Shown: positions 36,864-46,260, counted from the first letter of the stretch. The stretch: DNA of 64,000 bases from Leclercia sp. 29361 (GCF_011290365.1 NZ_CP049786.1:372001-436000); one strand, 5' to 3'. Notes: generated by a model from the letters alone, not told the origin. Numbers and translations are program-made.

Positions 36864-37811
36864 ATGATCAAGCAAAAAACTATCAAGAATATTGTTGAAT
36901 TAAACGGTATTGGCTTGCATAGCGGTAAAACCGTTAACATGAAAATCATGCCTGCTGGTGCCGATAGTGGCATACGGTTCCGTAGAACAGATGTAACTCC
37001 TGTTGTTGATATTCAGCTCCGTGCCGATCAGATTCATGACACTATGCTGGCAACAAGCATTATCAACCCTCAGGGAGTTCGAGTTTCAACAATCGAGCAT
37101 TTCCTTTCTGCGGTGTCCAGCATGGGGCTTGATAACCTCCTGGTGGAGCTCGATGCTCCAGAACTTCCCATTCTCGATGGGAGTGCCAGAGGATTCATAG
37201 ACTCAATAATGCACGCTGGTTTGATAGAGCAGTGTGCGCTAAAAAAATATCTTCTGATAAAAAAAACGGTTTCCGTAAAAGATGGCGACAAATGGGCTCT
37301 TTTGCATCCAGACTCAAAGTTCTCGATCGATTTTATGATTGATTTTAAGCATCCCTTGATTTCTGCTGAGACTAATAGATTAAATATTGAAGTGTCGAAA
37401 GAAAACTATATTAGCGAGATTGCTGATGCCAGAACTTTCGGATTTGTTCGTGATGTAGAACTTCTACAACAAAAAGGTCTTGGGTTAGGGGCAAGTTTGA
37501 ACAATGCGATAGGGCTTGATGAATATAGCGTTCTGAATCCGGAAGGTCTGCGATTTAATAACGAACTTGTGCGACATAAAACACTGGATGCGATTGGAGA
37601 CCTCTTTGTATCAGGCCATAATATTATTGGCGCCTACCATGCTTATAAGTCAGGGCATGCATTAAATAATAAGTTGATGCTTGCACTGTTGAATGATGTC
37701 GAATCATGGGAATTAGTGAGTGTTGGTGAATATAAAAATGATGCCACTAGAGAAACCATCCTTTCTAAACCCAAAGAAGAGTGTTTTGAGTCATTAAGTA
37801 TGTGGTCATAA
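36864..37811 (+). CDS. lpxC: LpxC paralogue: UDP-3-O-acyl-GlcNAc deacetylase
   Basis: Catalyses the committed step of lipid A synthesis in the cytosol, a Zn(II)-dependent deacetylation. At 315 residues it is full length (E. coli 305). The metal ligands His79, His238 and Asp242 and the catalytic His265 fall at exactly the E. coli numbers (STIEHF, RHKTLDAIGD, KSGHALNNKL). It differs from the housekeeping enzyme throughout, so it is an acquired extra copy with an extended C-terminus. ATG 36864 is chosen for homology (MIKQKT) and its AGAGG site. A metal-responsive promoter precedes it. Possible roles: a metal-tolerant backup, or raised LPS synthesis under metal stress. Confidence 0.93.
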   Translation: MIKQKTIKNIVELNGIGLHSGKTVNMKIMPAGADSGIRFRRTDVTPVVDIQLRADQIHDTMLATSIINPQGVRVSTIEHFLSAVSSMGLDNLLVELDAPELPILDGSARGFIDSIMHAGLIEQCALKKYLLIKKTVSVKDGDKWALLHPDSKFSIDFMIDFKHPLISAETNRLNIEVSKENYISEIADARTFGFVRDVELLQQKGLGLGASLNNAIGLDEYSVLNPEGLRFNNELVRHKTLDAIGDLFVSGHNIIGAYHAYKSGHALNNKLMLALLNDVESWELVSVGEYKNDATRETILSKPKEECFESLSMWS

Positions 37812-37872
37812 GGGATATGAGTATGTTCGTCACATCTGGTTTTTTACACAGCTTATCTTGATGATTTTTTTC

Positions 37873-37903
37873 TTGACCTTACCACCACGGGAAGGTCTAG
37901 GCT
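37873..37903 (+). promoter_or_regulatory. CueR-type promoter before the second CueR-like gene
   Basis: TTGACC (37873-37878), 19-bp spacer with the perfect outer dyad ACCTT..AAGGT, TAGGCT (37898-37903). Very close to the E. coli copA/cueO pattern. It may drive both the regulator at 38031 and the oxidoreductase at 38615. Confidence 0.82.
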
Positions 37904-38030
37904 GGATATCGACTAAGTCTTGATGAGCCAAACGGTAACCGTATCACTACGTATGCAAGGTAAGAGTGTCAGAAACGACGTCATTTGAAACTGGATCTGA
38001 TATTAACAGAATACATTTTGGGAGGTAAGG

Positions 38031-38465
38031 ATGAACATTGGTGATGCTGCCCGGTTATCCGGAGTTTCCGCCAAAATGATCCGCTATTACGAAGAGGCGG
38101 GATTAATACCGGAAGTTGCAAGAACTGCAGCCGGGTATCGGATGTACAGCGATATTGATGTGTACAAATTGCATTTTATACGCCGATGTCGGGAGTTAGG
38201 TTTCTCTCTGGCGCAAACAGGAGAACTTCTCTGTCTTTGGGGTAACCATTCGCGCCAAAGCGCTGATGTGAAAAAATTAGTCGAGTCACACATCCGCGAG
38301 TTGACTGTAAAAATTCAAGAATTTCAGCGTATGGCATCAATACTTACAACGCTTTCTGATTGCTGTGCAGGGGATGATAAGCCTGAATGCCCTATTTTGC
38401 GTGCACTGTATCTTGCAGATGTTAACGGTTTGCAGGAATCAGATTCTGGCCCTGAAATTACTTAG
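38031..38465 (+). CDS. CueR-like MerR-family copper sensor (copy 2)
   Basis: A 144-residue regulator with helix-turn-helix NIGDAARLSGVSAKMIRYYE and metal loop Cys112..Cys120 plus an extra Cys111 (DCCAGDDKPECPI). It is close to, but clearly different from, copy 1 at 32217. A strong GGGAGG site precedes the ATG. It sits between a CueR-type promoter and the large molybdoenzyme gene (149 bp gap), suggesting copper control of that enzyme. Confidence 0.9.
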   Translation: MNIGDAARLSGVSAKMIRYYEEAGLIPEVARTAAGYRMYSDIDVYKLHFIRRCRELGFSLAQTGELLCLWGNHSRQSADVKKLVESHIRELTVKIQEFQRMASILTTLSDCCAGDDKPECPILRALYLADVNGLQESDSGPEIT

Positions 38466-38614
38466 CCGCTACCCATATATGACAGTAATTTCAACTGAAA
38501 TTACGCCCACAAAACAAGATGATATTAACATTAATTGGGTTAGTAATTCTTGGGTGAAAAGAAAGCAATGTGGTTTTTAAAATATATTAACTGTTTTTAG
38601 TAGTGAGGTTTACA

Positions 38615-41600
38615 ATGTCAGATATTATTCCCGGATATTGCACACTTTGCCGTTCGCGTTGCGGGACGTTGAATGAAGTAGCAAATGACCACCTGATCAA
38701 GGTACGGGCCAACCCTGAACATCCTAATGGTAAGGCCATGTGTATGAAGGGCAAAGCGGCACCTGAGCTGGTGGACAGCGCAAATAGAATTCTGTACCCG
38801 ATGAAGAGAACCCATCCTAAAGGTGCCGAGAACCCGGGCTGGAAACGTATAAGTTGGGAAGAGGCTATGTCAACGATAGCCGGACAACTGGAAAAATTTA
38901 AACGAGAGAACGGAGCTGAATCTGTCGCTTTCGGTTTTACGAGCCCAAGCGGTACCCCCCTCAGCGATGCAATTGAATGGTTAGAGCGATTTGTTCGTAT
39001 CTATGGCAGCCCAAACACCAGCTATGGAACTGAAATATGTAACTGGCATAAAGACGTTGCACATCGATGGACCTTTGGCTGCGGCATCCCTGTTGCTGAC
39101 TATTCCCATGCCGATCTTATCCTTCTTTGGGGGCATAACCCCGCGAATACTTGGCTTGCCCAGGCTAGTGCGATTGGTACTGGTCGAAATAACGGTGCAA
39201 AACTGATCGTCGTGGATCCTCGCCCGACACCTTTAGCGAAAGAAGCAAATGCCTGGCTTGATGTCAATCCTGGGACTGACGGTGCATTAGCTTTGGGGTT
39301 AAGCCATCTCCTGGTAGAAAGAAACCTGTTTAATCATGAGTTTGTTCGAAACTGGACTAATGGTCCTTTGTTGGTTCGAAATGATAATGGTTATTTTCTT
39401 CGGGAAAAAGATATTAACCCACTTGCCATCAGTAATCGCTATACAGTTTGGGACGAACACAACCAGCAAGTCACATTTATCGATTCCGAGACTCGAACTG
39501 AAGAAACGCTGACGCCTACAGCTGCACTTGAGGGTAATGTTGAAGTTGCAATAGCTGATGGTGCAAAAATTTCCTGCCAAACGGCGTTTTCATCTTTTAA
39601 AGATATGTTGGCTAATTATGACCCAGAAAACGTAAGCCGTATCACCGGGGTATCTGTTGCATCAATTGAAGCCGCTGCGAGTTTGATTGCCGGGGCCAAG
39701 AAAATCGCCTACCACAGCTGGTCTGGAGTGGCACAACACACTAATGCCACCCAAACAGAACGTGCGATTGCGACACTGTATGCTTTAACCGGTTGTTTCG
39801 ATCAGGAAGGATGTAATCGAATCTATGCCAGCCACCCGGTGAATGTGGTTAATTCACCGACACTGATGCCAAAATCACAATGGGATAAAGCATTAGGTCT
39901 TGAAGAAAGGCCTATCGGGCCGCCTTCACAAGGTTGGGTTCATTCTCAGGATATCTGGCATTCAGTATTAGAAGGTACACCCTATAAAATTCGCGGGTTA
40001 ATTGGCTTTGGTGCCAACATATTACTTTCACAAAGTGATACTTCTCTCGGACAACAGGCGCTTGAGGCACTTGAGTTTTATGCCCATGTAGATTTGTTTG
40101 AAACGCCTACATCAAAGTATGCTGATATCCTTCTGCCAGTAAACACTGCCTGGGAGCGCGAAGGCCTAAGAACCGGGTTTGAAAGTAGTGCTGCTGCTCA
40201 GGACCACATTCAGTTGAGAAAAAAAATGGTCTCTCCGCGCGGTGAAAGCCGTTCCGACCTTGAGATTGTTTTCGATCTTGCATGCCGGTTAGGAATGAAT
40301 GAAGCGTTCTTCGACGGCAATATTGAGGCAGCCTGGAATTATCAACTAGAACCATTAGGTTTGACTGTTGAGATGCTCAGAAATAAGCCAGAAGGTTACG
40401 ATATCCCGCTTGAGCATAAAGTCAGAAAATATGCTTTCAGAGACCCAAATAGCGGATATCTGGCAGGTTTCAATACAGAAACAAAACGTGCAGAGTTTTA
40501 CTCTGAGATCCTTCATCGCTATGGTTACAATCCTTTACCTGAGTATGTACAGCCGCAAGAATACCAGCGCAACGATCCTGATTATCCACTAATGCTGACA
40601 TCCGTTAAAAGCGGATTCTTCTGTCATAGCCAACATCGAAGCCTGACTAGCCTACGAAAAAAAGCACCTTATCCAACGGTAGACATTTCGGCAGCTCTGG
40701 CTGACGAAGAAGGTATCAAGACGGGGGATTGGGTAGAAATTGAAACGAGAGCAGGTCTTGCTCGATTTAGAGCAAAAGTGGAAGCCAAACTCTCTCATGA
40801 AACTGTAATTGCTGAGTTTGGGTGGTGGCAGTCTTGTCCTGATTTTGGCAAACCTTCATACCCGGTTAAAGGTGAGTACAGTAGCAATTACAATAGCTTA
40901 ATCAGCGGTGATAGCTATGATCCAGTCAGCGGTGCTTTACCTTTGCGTTCATTCCGCTGCCGCATTCGCCGCTTGAATGATTTTGAGCTGATAAGACGCC
41001 CCTGGGAAGGTCGTAAAACATTCAAAGTCATTGAACTGAAAAAAGAAGCAGATAATGTTACGACAGTTACCTTCCAATCGAATAGTGAAGGCTACTTACC
41101 TGATTATGAACCGGGCCAGCATATCACTGTTAGCTGTTGTCCGATGAGCGATTCTGAAGAGATCGTTACCCGGGCGTATTCGCTGACAGGCCCTGCGTTT
41201 GTTCATGACCGTAAAACCTATTCCATTTCTGTCCGTCATCAGAAAGCGACTGATGAGAAAGGTGAATATGTAGAAGGAATAATGTCATCCTACATAAACA
41301 CGCATTTGCAGATAGGCAAGGATGTTGAACTTACGCCTCCTGGGGGGAATTTCATTGTCCCGCTCAATGCCGTCCAGCCTGTCGTAATATTTGCTGGCGG
41401 TATTGGAATTACTCCATTCATTTCCTATCTGGAGTCTATTAACCCCCAAGCGGAAGGTCCGGAAATCTGGCTTTTCTATGCTAATCAAAATAGTAGGCTA
41501 CATGCGTTTAAGAAAAGAATTGCGGAGCTAAATGCGTCTATTGACAGGCTTAAAGTAATTAATATCTACAACCAGCCCCTCGACTGTGATATTCCAGGAT

Positions 41601-42055
41601 TGGATTATGATAGAGCTGGTTATGTTGGTGCGGGAGATGTCGAGGCATATCTTATTGAGAATAATGCTCGTTATTACATGTGTGGTCCGCAGCCTATGAT
41701 GGATGCGATATCCCGAGGGCTTCAGGAGAGAGGTGTACCTGCATTTGCTATTTTCTACGAGATATTTCGTTCTCCGACAAAAATAAATAATGATCCCTCA
41801 TTACGTCATAAAGTAATTTTTGCAAAATCAGGAAGAGAAGAGACCTGGACCACGGATAAAGGTACTCTGCTGAATTTTGGAGAAAAACTTGGGATTAAAA
41901 TGCCTAGTGGTTGTCGTGTTGGACAATGTGAAAGCTGTTCAACTAAGGTGATTGCCGGGAACGTGCAGCATCTGAATGGTGTGGAACCCTCTGATGAGGG
42001 TGCATGTTTGACATGCCAGTGTATTCCTGCCGGTGATATCACTATTGATGCCTGA
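38615..42055 (+). CDS. Molybdopterin oxidoreductase fused to an FAD/NAD(P)H reductase and a [2Fe-2S] ferredoxin
   Basis: A single 1146-residue polypeptide (1150 from the upstream GTG). Residues 1-60: [4Fe-4S] motif with Cys9, Cys12, Cys16, Cys43. Residues about 60-790: DMSO-reductase-family molybdenum domain with a Cys ligand candidate at 142 (GTEICNWHKD) and a C-terminal dinucleotide-binding subdomain. About 800-1050: flavin reductase domain with EPGQHITV, RAYSLTGPA and NAD(P) motif GGIGITPF. About 1060-1146: plant-type ferredoxin with Cys-x4-Cys-x2-Cys (CRVGQCESC). It can thus in principle pass electrons from NAD(P)H to the Mo centre without partners. No signal peptide, so cytosolic. The substrate is unknown. 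Frameshifts are absent. Confidence 0.88.
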   Translation: MSDIIPGYCTLCRSRCGTLNEVANDHLIKVRANPEHPNGKAMCMKGKAAPELVDSANRILYPMKRTHPKGAENPGWKRISWEEAMSTIAGQLEKFKRENGAESVAFGFTSPSGTPLSDAIEWLERFVRIYGSPNTSYGTEICNWHKDVAHRWTFGCGIPVADYSHADLILLWGHNPANTWLAQASAIGTGRNNGAKLIVVDPRPTPLAKEANAWLDVNPGTDGALALGLSHLLVERNLFNHEFVRNWTNGPLLVRNDNGYFLREKDINPLAISNRYTVWDEHNQQVTFIDSETRTEETLTPTAALEGNVEVAIADGAKISCQTAFSSFKDMLANYDPENVSRITGVSVASIEAAASLIAGAKKIAYHSWSGVAQHTNATQTERAIATLYALTGCFDQEGCNRIYASHPVNVVNSPTLMPKSQWDKALGLEERPIGPPSQGWVHSQDIWHSVLEGTPYKIRGLIGFGANILLSQSDTSLGQQALEALEFYAHVDLFETPTSKYADILLPVNTAWEREGLRTGFESSAAAQDHIQLRKKMVSPRGESRSDLEIVFDLACRLGMNEAFFDGNIEAAWNYQLEPLGLTVEMLRNKPEGYDIPLEHKVRKYAFRDPNSGYLAGFNTETKRAEFYSEILHRYGYNPLPEYVQPQEYQRNDPDYPLMLTSVKSGFFCHSQHRSLTSLRKKAPYPTVDISAALADEEGIKTGDWVEIETRAGLARFRAKVEAKLSHETVIAEFGWWQSCPDFGKPSYPVKGEYSSNYNSLISGDSYDPVSGALPLRSFRCRIRRLNDFELIRRPWEGRKTFKVIELKKEADNVTTVTFQSNSEGYLPDYEPGQHITVSCCPMSDSEEIVTRAYSLTGPAFVHDRKTYSISVRHQKATDEKGEYVEGIMSSYINTHLQIGKDVELTPPGGNFIVPLNAVQPVVIFAGGIGITPFISYLESINPQAEGPEIWLFYANQNSRLHAFKKRIAELNASIDRLKVINIYNQPLDCDIPGLDYDRAGYVGAGDVEAYLIENNARYYMCGPQPMMDAISRGLQERGVPAFAIFYEIFRSPTKINNDPSLRHKVIFAKSGREETWTTDKGTLLNFGEKLGIKMPSGCRVGQCESCSTKVIAGNVQHLNGVEPSDEGACLTCQCIPAGDITIDA

Positions 42056-42076
42056 GATAGGTATTAGCATCCTTTA

Positions 42077-42102
42077 CATCAGGCCATTTTAGTGGTCTGA
42101 TG
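42077..42102 (+). terminator. Terminator of the molybdoenzyme gene
   Basis: Stem CATCAGGCCA / TGGTCTGATG (one wobble pair) around TTTTAG, followed by TTATTC, 22 bp after the stop. Confidence 0.7.
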
Positions 42103-42249
42103 TTATTCAATGGATAACGCTATGTTTTAAAGACATTTTTAATTATTTTGCGCCAATCCAACTCAATAACCGATTTAATGAATTATTTCAGTGCGATCTT
42201 CATGAATTTTTATCATCCTCCCCCTTACCTTCAAGTTACTGCAAGTTTT

Positions 42250-42353
42250 AGCCTGTAAGAAATTACTACAGTCACCAGTTTCGGATTGGCCGAAGAGTTT
42301 TAGTGAATGAAAGGCTTGCAATGATAAAATTGAAACTTCATTGTTTTTCTGCA
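42250..42353 (+). pseudogene. 5' end of a second RND-adaptor locus, cut by an IS element
   Basis: This stretch aligns with the first 90 bases of the window: TGTAAGAAATT(A/G)CTACAG, then a shared TTTCGGAT-GGCC segment and GAATGAAAGG, leading to an ATG with Lys-rich codons (MIKLKL; cf. MKMKIG at 76). It looks like the leader and first codons of an adaptor gene related to the one at 76, truncated by the IS end at about 42354. Confidence 0.55.
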
Positions 42354-43117
42354 TCGAGCCTAAAAAAATGACCGGGTATCCCTGAGCACAAAACCAGCCA
42401 TCCACTCGATACATACCGGAAACGCGTTGATAACCGCGCTGCCATGGATGCCATATTCTTCTTCCTCAGGACTGGTTGTCTGAACGCCACCGGGATATGT
42501 TCATCGAGTCCTGCACACCGGCGCTTTAAGGAGTGGCACGATTCAGGCATCTTTGAGCGCTTCTGGCAGAACGGTTTGCTTGCCTGCGAGCATCTGGACA
42601 GCATTGACTGGTCCTGGTTGTCGATGGACGGTTGTATGACCAAATCGCCGCTGTCAGGAACAAAAAAACAGGTCGCAATCCTAAGGACAGAGGGAAACAA
42701 GGCGTAAAGCGCAGCCTGCTGACGGACGCCAGGGGGCTTCCTCTGTCGCTGGTCGTCGCAGCAGCGAACACGCACGACATCAAACTGGTTGCGGATACGC
42801 TCGATGCCCTTCAGACGGGGCATCCGGGTGGAAACTCAGGCTCTGTCTGGACAAAGGTTACGAAGCTGGATGGCTGAAAACGTATCTGCAGAGTCGCCGT
42901 TACGAGCCACATATTCAGTCCCGTAAAGAGGAGTCTGACGCCACTAAAAACAGGGACTTCAAAGCCCCTCTCTGGGGCGTTGAGAGGACTCATAGCTGGA
43001 TGAATCGCTTTCGCCGGGTTCTGACCCGATGGAAAAAGAAGGCCGAAAATTACGAGGCTATGTTGCATTTTGCCTGTGGTCTTATCGTCTGGAATAAAGT
43101 CCTATTGAGATAGGCTC
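42354..43117 (+). mobile_element. Defective IS5-family element (IS427-like group)
   Basis: Ends carry GAGCCTA (left) and its inverted copy in GAGATAGGCTC (right, ending 43117). The transposase reads RAAMDAIFFFLRTGC.. and then MDGCMTKSPLSGT in one frame, crosses an A7 run at 42661-42668 into GRNPKDRGKQGVKRSLLTDA (typical -1 frameshift site of this group), and later needs another shift near 42833 (one missing A) to reach DKGYEAGWLKTYLQSRRYEP and the end. The second lesion makes it inactive. Its right end supplies the last codons of the deformylase-like gene. Confidence 0.82.
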
Positions 43118-43554
43118 TTAGTTAATAGAATTCCGTTCATATGGTCTATCATATGCTGTATACAGATCGAGAGAGTACCACTTGCACTAAAATTTATTGT
43201 ATTCCCAAAAGCATCAAGAGCGGTGACATTTATTTTCTCTGCACGGTATACAAAACGACTGGTTCCTGGTATAGAAAGACATTTTTCCTCCGTGATATTT
43301 TTTTCTTCCTTACTCTCAGCAATTACCGGATTAATTAATACTATTGGTTGCACCAGCGATTCAGGGACATCAATTACAGCAATCCTTTGGTGAACACCAA
43401 CCTGGGTTGCTGTTAAACCTACACTGGATGTACCGTACATAGTGGTAATCATATCCTTAATAAATTGCCGGGTTATCGGTGAAATATGTTCGACGGGCAT
43501 TGCAATGATCTTCAATTTGGGATCCGGATACTTTAAAACTGATAATAATGACAT
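43102..43554 (-). pseudogene. Peptide deformylase-like gene, catalytic Glu lost and C-terminus replaced by IS sequence
   Basis: A 150-residue relative of the deformylase at 21722, aligned without gaps across the motifs. Motif 1 is SVGLTATQ (Gly lost), motif 2 is EKCLSIPG with ligand Cys92 kept, and motif 3 is HMIDH instead of HEMDH: both His ligands (134, 138) remain but the catalytic Glu135 is Met. The final residues SLSQ and the stop come from the right end of the IS5-family element, so the C-terminal helix is gone. It may bind metal but should not deformylate. It is a gene relic or a non-catalytic protein. Confidence 0.8.
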
Positions 43555-43730
43555 GCAAGGCTACTCTTTATTTAAATGGCAGTAAAAACGATATGTTTTA
43601 AGTCGGACCTGAGTGGAGAACCGGGACAGAAATAACTACTGGACTGACAGCCAGATATAAATTTTCTGCTGCCTGCGAACGTCATTCCGGTCTGTCCTGC
43701 TCAACAGCACAAAAGACCGGAAACACTATA

Positions 43731-45098
43731 TCAGAGAAGAGGAAGGGTATAACTGACTGTAACCCGGGTTTCATCCTGGTCACGCTGTCCAGCAGAGCCT
43801 TTTCTACTTGTGTCAGGCAGAGCGCTGCGCATTGTGGCATTTTTTACGGAGATGCCAAGTCCGTTAAGTATTCCCTCGGGGATAGTATAACTCAGGGCAA
43901 TATCCCGTTCCCATTCCCCCTTTCGCCCATCCCCGGTATCAATATTATCGGCGTTCAGATAGAGGATACTTAGATTCAGCCCTTTGAGCCCTGCATCAGC
44001 AAAATTATAGGCGTACCGTGCCAGCCAGGTTCGCTCCCCCGCCCTGCTGAATTTTAGCAATTGTGCATCAGTAATTAACCAGGTGCTTGTTCCTTCTCCA
44101 TCACCACGATTCAGATATGGAAAGTCACTTTTCCCCGTCAGCCACTGATAACCACTGCTCACACTGTGACTTCCAGAAGACCATGTCAACTGACCGCTAT
44201 AAACATTGTTGTCCACTTCTCCCTTTGTGCGATTATTTCCGTAATAACCAGTACTTACATATCCGGCACTCCGTCCTGCAGCACTTCCGTTCTTTCCGTC
44301 TGCATCGCTGATGAATATACGAATATCTGATTTCAGGTTCCCGGAAACGATTTTCAGGTTATGTGCCAGTCCGATATAGTTTTGCCTGTAAAAATTATCC
44401 AGCTCACCGTAATAGTATGAGAGAGTCATGTCTTTCATAAGAGTATAGTCACCACCGGCGAAATAAAAACGATTACTGCTCCGTGAAGTGGGACCACTTC
44501 CATTGGCTCCGGCAATGGACATTCCGCGCATATCTGTGGAGTTACGTCCTTTTGTATGTGTGAGAACGCCGCCGGTCAGACTCAGATCGTCGATATCTGT
44601 TGATGATATTTGTCCTCCCTGATATGTCATGGGCAAAAGGCGGGCATCGTTGTATATAACGACGGGATTTTTGGGCTGAAGCGTTCCATAACGGAGTTCC
44701 GTATCAGATATTTTTGCCCTGCCGGTAACCCCCAGGCTACCGAACTGATGAACCGCTCTGCCATCATTGTCTAGCGGAAATACTGTACCGGGTTGCCGAC
44801 CTGACGCCGGTGAGCCTGCTTTACCTCCTCCGTCAAGTCTGATGCCCAGTAGCCCCAGAGTGCTCAGTCCGAATCCCACTGGCCCTTCAGTATAACCTGA
44901 ATCGTAATTGAGGATGAACCCCTGTCCCCATTCTTCCTGTTTACTGAACCCGTCCCCACTGCGATTATCTGTATTAATATAGAAATTGCGGAGTGTGAGA
45001 TTGGCCTTACTGTCTTCAATAAAACCGGCTATCGCATTAGGGACTGTAACTCCCGGCATCAAAGCTACAGCAGATATTACGAGTGTAACTATTCTCAT
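43731..45098 (-). CDS. OprD-family outer-membrane porin
   Basis: A 455-residue precursor with a signal peptide (ending near NAIAGFIEDS), then FIEDSKANLTLRNFYINTDN, which is the typical OprD-family start, many amphipathic strands and the C-terminal aromatic-hydrophobic ending VSYTLPLL. OprD-type porins take up small substrates and are typical of pseudomonads, unusual in enterobacteria. A MerR-type promoter lies about 115 bp upstream. The deformylase-like gene follows on the same strand after 176 bp. Confidence 0.88.
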   Translation of the reverse strand: MRIVTLVISAVALMPGVTVPNAIAGFIEDSKANLTLRNFYINTDNRSGDGFSKQEEWGQGFILNYDSGYTEGPVGFGLSTLGLLGIRLDGGGKAGSPASGRQPGTVFPLDNDGRAVHQFGSLGVTGRAKISDTELRYGTLQPKNPVVIYNDARLLPMTYQGGQISSTDIDDLSLTGGVLTHTKGRNSTDMRGMSIAGANGSGPTSRSSNRFYFAGGDYTLMKDMTLSYYYGELDNFYRQNYIGLAHNLKIVSGNLKSDIRIFISDADGKNGSAAGRSAGYVSTGYYGNNRTKGEVDNNVYSGQLTWSSGSHSVSSGYQWLTGKSDFPYLNRGDGEGTSTWLITDAQLLKFSRAGERTWLARYAYNFADAGLKGLNLSILYLNADNIDTGDGRKGEWERDIALSYTIPEGILNGLGISVKNATMRSALPDTSRKGSAGQRDQDETRVTVSYTLPLL

Positions 45099-45212
45099 TC
45101 AGGTAATTCCTTTAGCTTGCCTGATATCAATATACGCGGTAACACGAAGGGAAAATGGCAGAAAATAATGAGGTATTTGTTTACCGCTGCACTAAGTACG
45201 AATCCATTTCAT

Positions 45213-45243
45213 ATCAAAAACCATGAAGTGGCTACAGGGTCAA
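45213..45243 (-). promoter_or_regulatory. MerR-type promoter of the OprD-like porin gene
   Basis: On the minus strand TTGACC, 19-bp spacer CTGTAGCCACTTCATGGTT, TTTGAT. Shares the CTTCATGGTT right half with the lpxC promoter at 36724, unlike the CAGGGTT form elsewhere. Confidence 0.78.
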
Positions 45244-45478
45244 GACTTTTTTTCAGACTGACTGCTTATACCATGGATTGGCCCTATGCACCGTGTTTCT
45301 GCTGGTTGTAAGACAGGAGACTTCCGTTTAGACCGGCACTGTTTTCAGGGAGGGAATCAATCTGATGTATCAAGCGAATTGGGTTAATTGTAAGCGTCCA
45401 GCGAGACTTGCAACTACCCACAATTATATTAAGGTAATCATTATGATAATCAGCTAAATTACTTTCAGGGATGGTTGA

Positions 45479-45990
45479 ATGATTAATCAGGAACAGACTT
45501 CGCTTTCATGGCTCGATGAGGAAATTAATTCTTCTGTCTTTAGCGATCGCCGCCGTGCCAGTCGTTTTAAAAGTCTCATGCAAAAACTCTGGCGGGGGAT
45601 GGGCAACAGCCTCCCTTTTGCCTGCCAGGATAATGCAGCAACAAAAGCCGCTTACCGGTTCCTTTCCAGTGACAGGATTGATGAGCAGCACCTGCTGCAG
45701 GGACATTCCGAGGCTACCAGTCAAAGGATATATGCGCTGCAAGGTGAGAAGATTCTACTGCTTCAGGACACCACAACATTTGGCTACCACCGGGATAACC
45801 CTGATGCAGTAGGATTTGCAGGCAATCACACCTAATCAAGACGGGGAATGATGCAGGTGTCAATTGTGGGATCCTGATGCATTCGAGCCTGGCAGTGACG
45901 ACATCAGGGCTCCCGCTGGGTCTGACCGCGGTGAAGTTCTGGACCCGAAAAAAATTCAAAGGCACTAACGCACTTAAAAGGAAAATTAAT
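45479..45990 (+). pseudogene. IS4-family (Tn5-like) transposase, N-terminal relic
   Basis: The first 118 residues have the Tn5-type N-terminal DNA-binding domain (SVFSDRRRASRFKSLMQKLW, AATKAAYRFLSSDRIDEQHL) and the start of the catalytic domain (LLLQDTTTFGYHR). A frame change near 45835 leads to NDAGVNCGILMHSSLAVT and KFWTRKKFKGTNALKRKINP, where similarity stops. The rest of the gene is absent. Confidence 0.75.
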
Positions 45991-46007
45991 CCGACCGTTT
46001 TTTTACA

Positions 46008-46181
46008 TCAGATCACTGGCTGACAGTCAAAGACGTGGCTCACGTCTTCATGGTTGACATAGTCTGTCCGGACAGAGATGTCCATATCCGAGCAAGTTTC
46101 CGGCAGGAACGAGGTTGCCATAGCTCCGGATGAGAGCATGCCATTCAGAATCAGTACTGCAGTCACGCTAAATTTTTTCAT
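46008..46181 (-). CDS. Small secreted protein, unknown, metal-promoter controlled
   Basis: A 57-residue precursor with a signal peptide (MKKFSVTAVLILNGMLSSGA-MA) and a roughly 35-residue mature part with two Cys (likely one disulphide) and several His/Asp (ETCSDMDISVRTDYVNHEDV). ATG 46181 has GAGGA at good spacing; two longer in-frame starts exist. A MerR-type promoter lies 49 bp upstream. No family recognised. Confidence 0.6.
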   Translation of the reverse strand: MKKFSVTAVLILNGMLSSGAMATSFLPETCSDMDISVRTDYVNHEDVSHVFDCQPVI

Positions 46182-46229
46182 CTGTATATTCCTCTTCATC
46201 AGATATCGCCGTTTCACCTGTTAATGTGT

Positions 46230-46260
46230 ATTAAAAACCCTGTGGTTCATACAGGGTCAA
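46230..46260 (-). promoter_or_regulatory. MerR (PbrR/CadR)-type promoter of the small secreted protein
   Basis: On the minus strand TTGACC, 19-bp spacer CTGTATGAACCACAGGGTT, TTTAAT. The outer dyad ACCCTGT..ACAGGGT is perfect. Confidence 0.83.
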
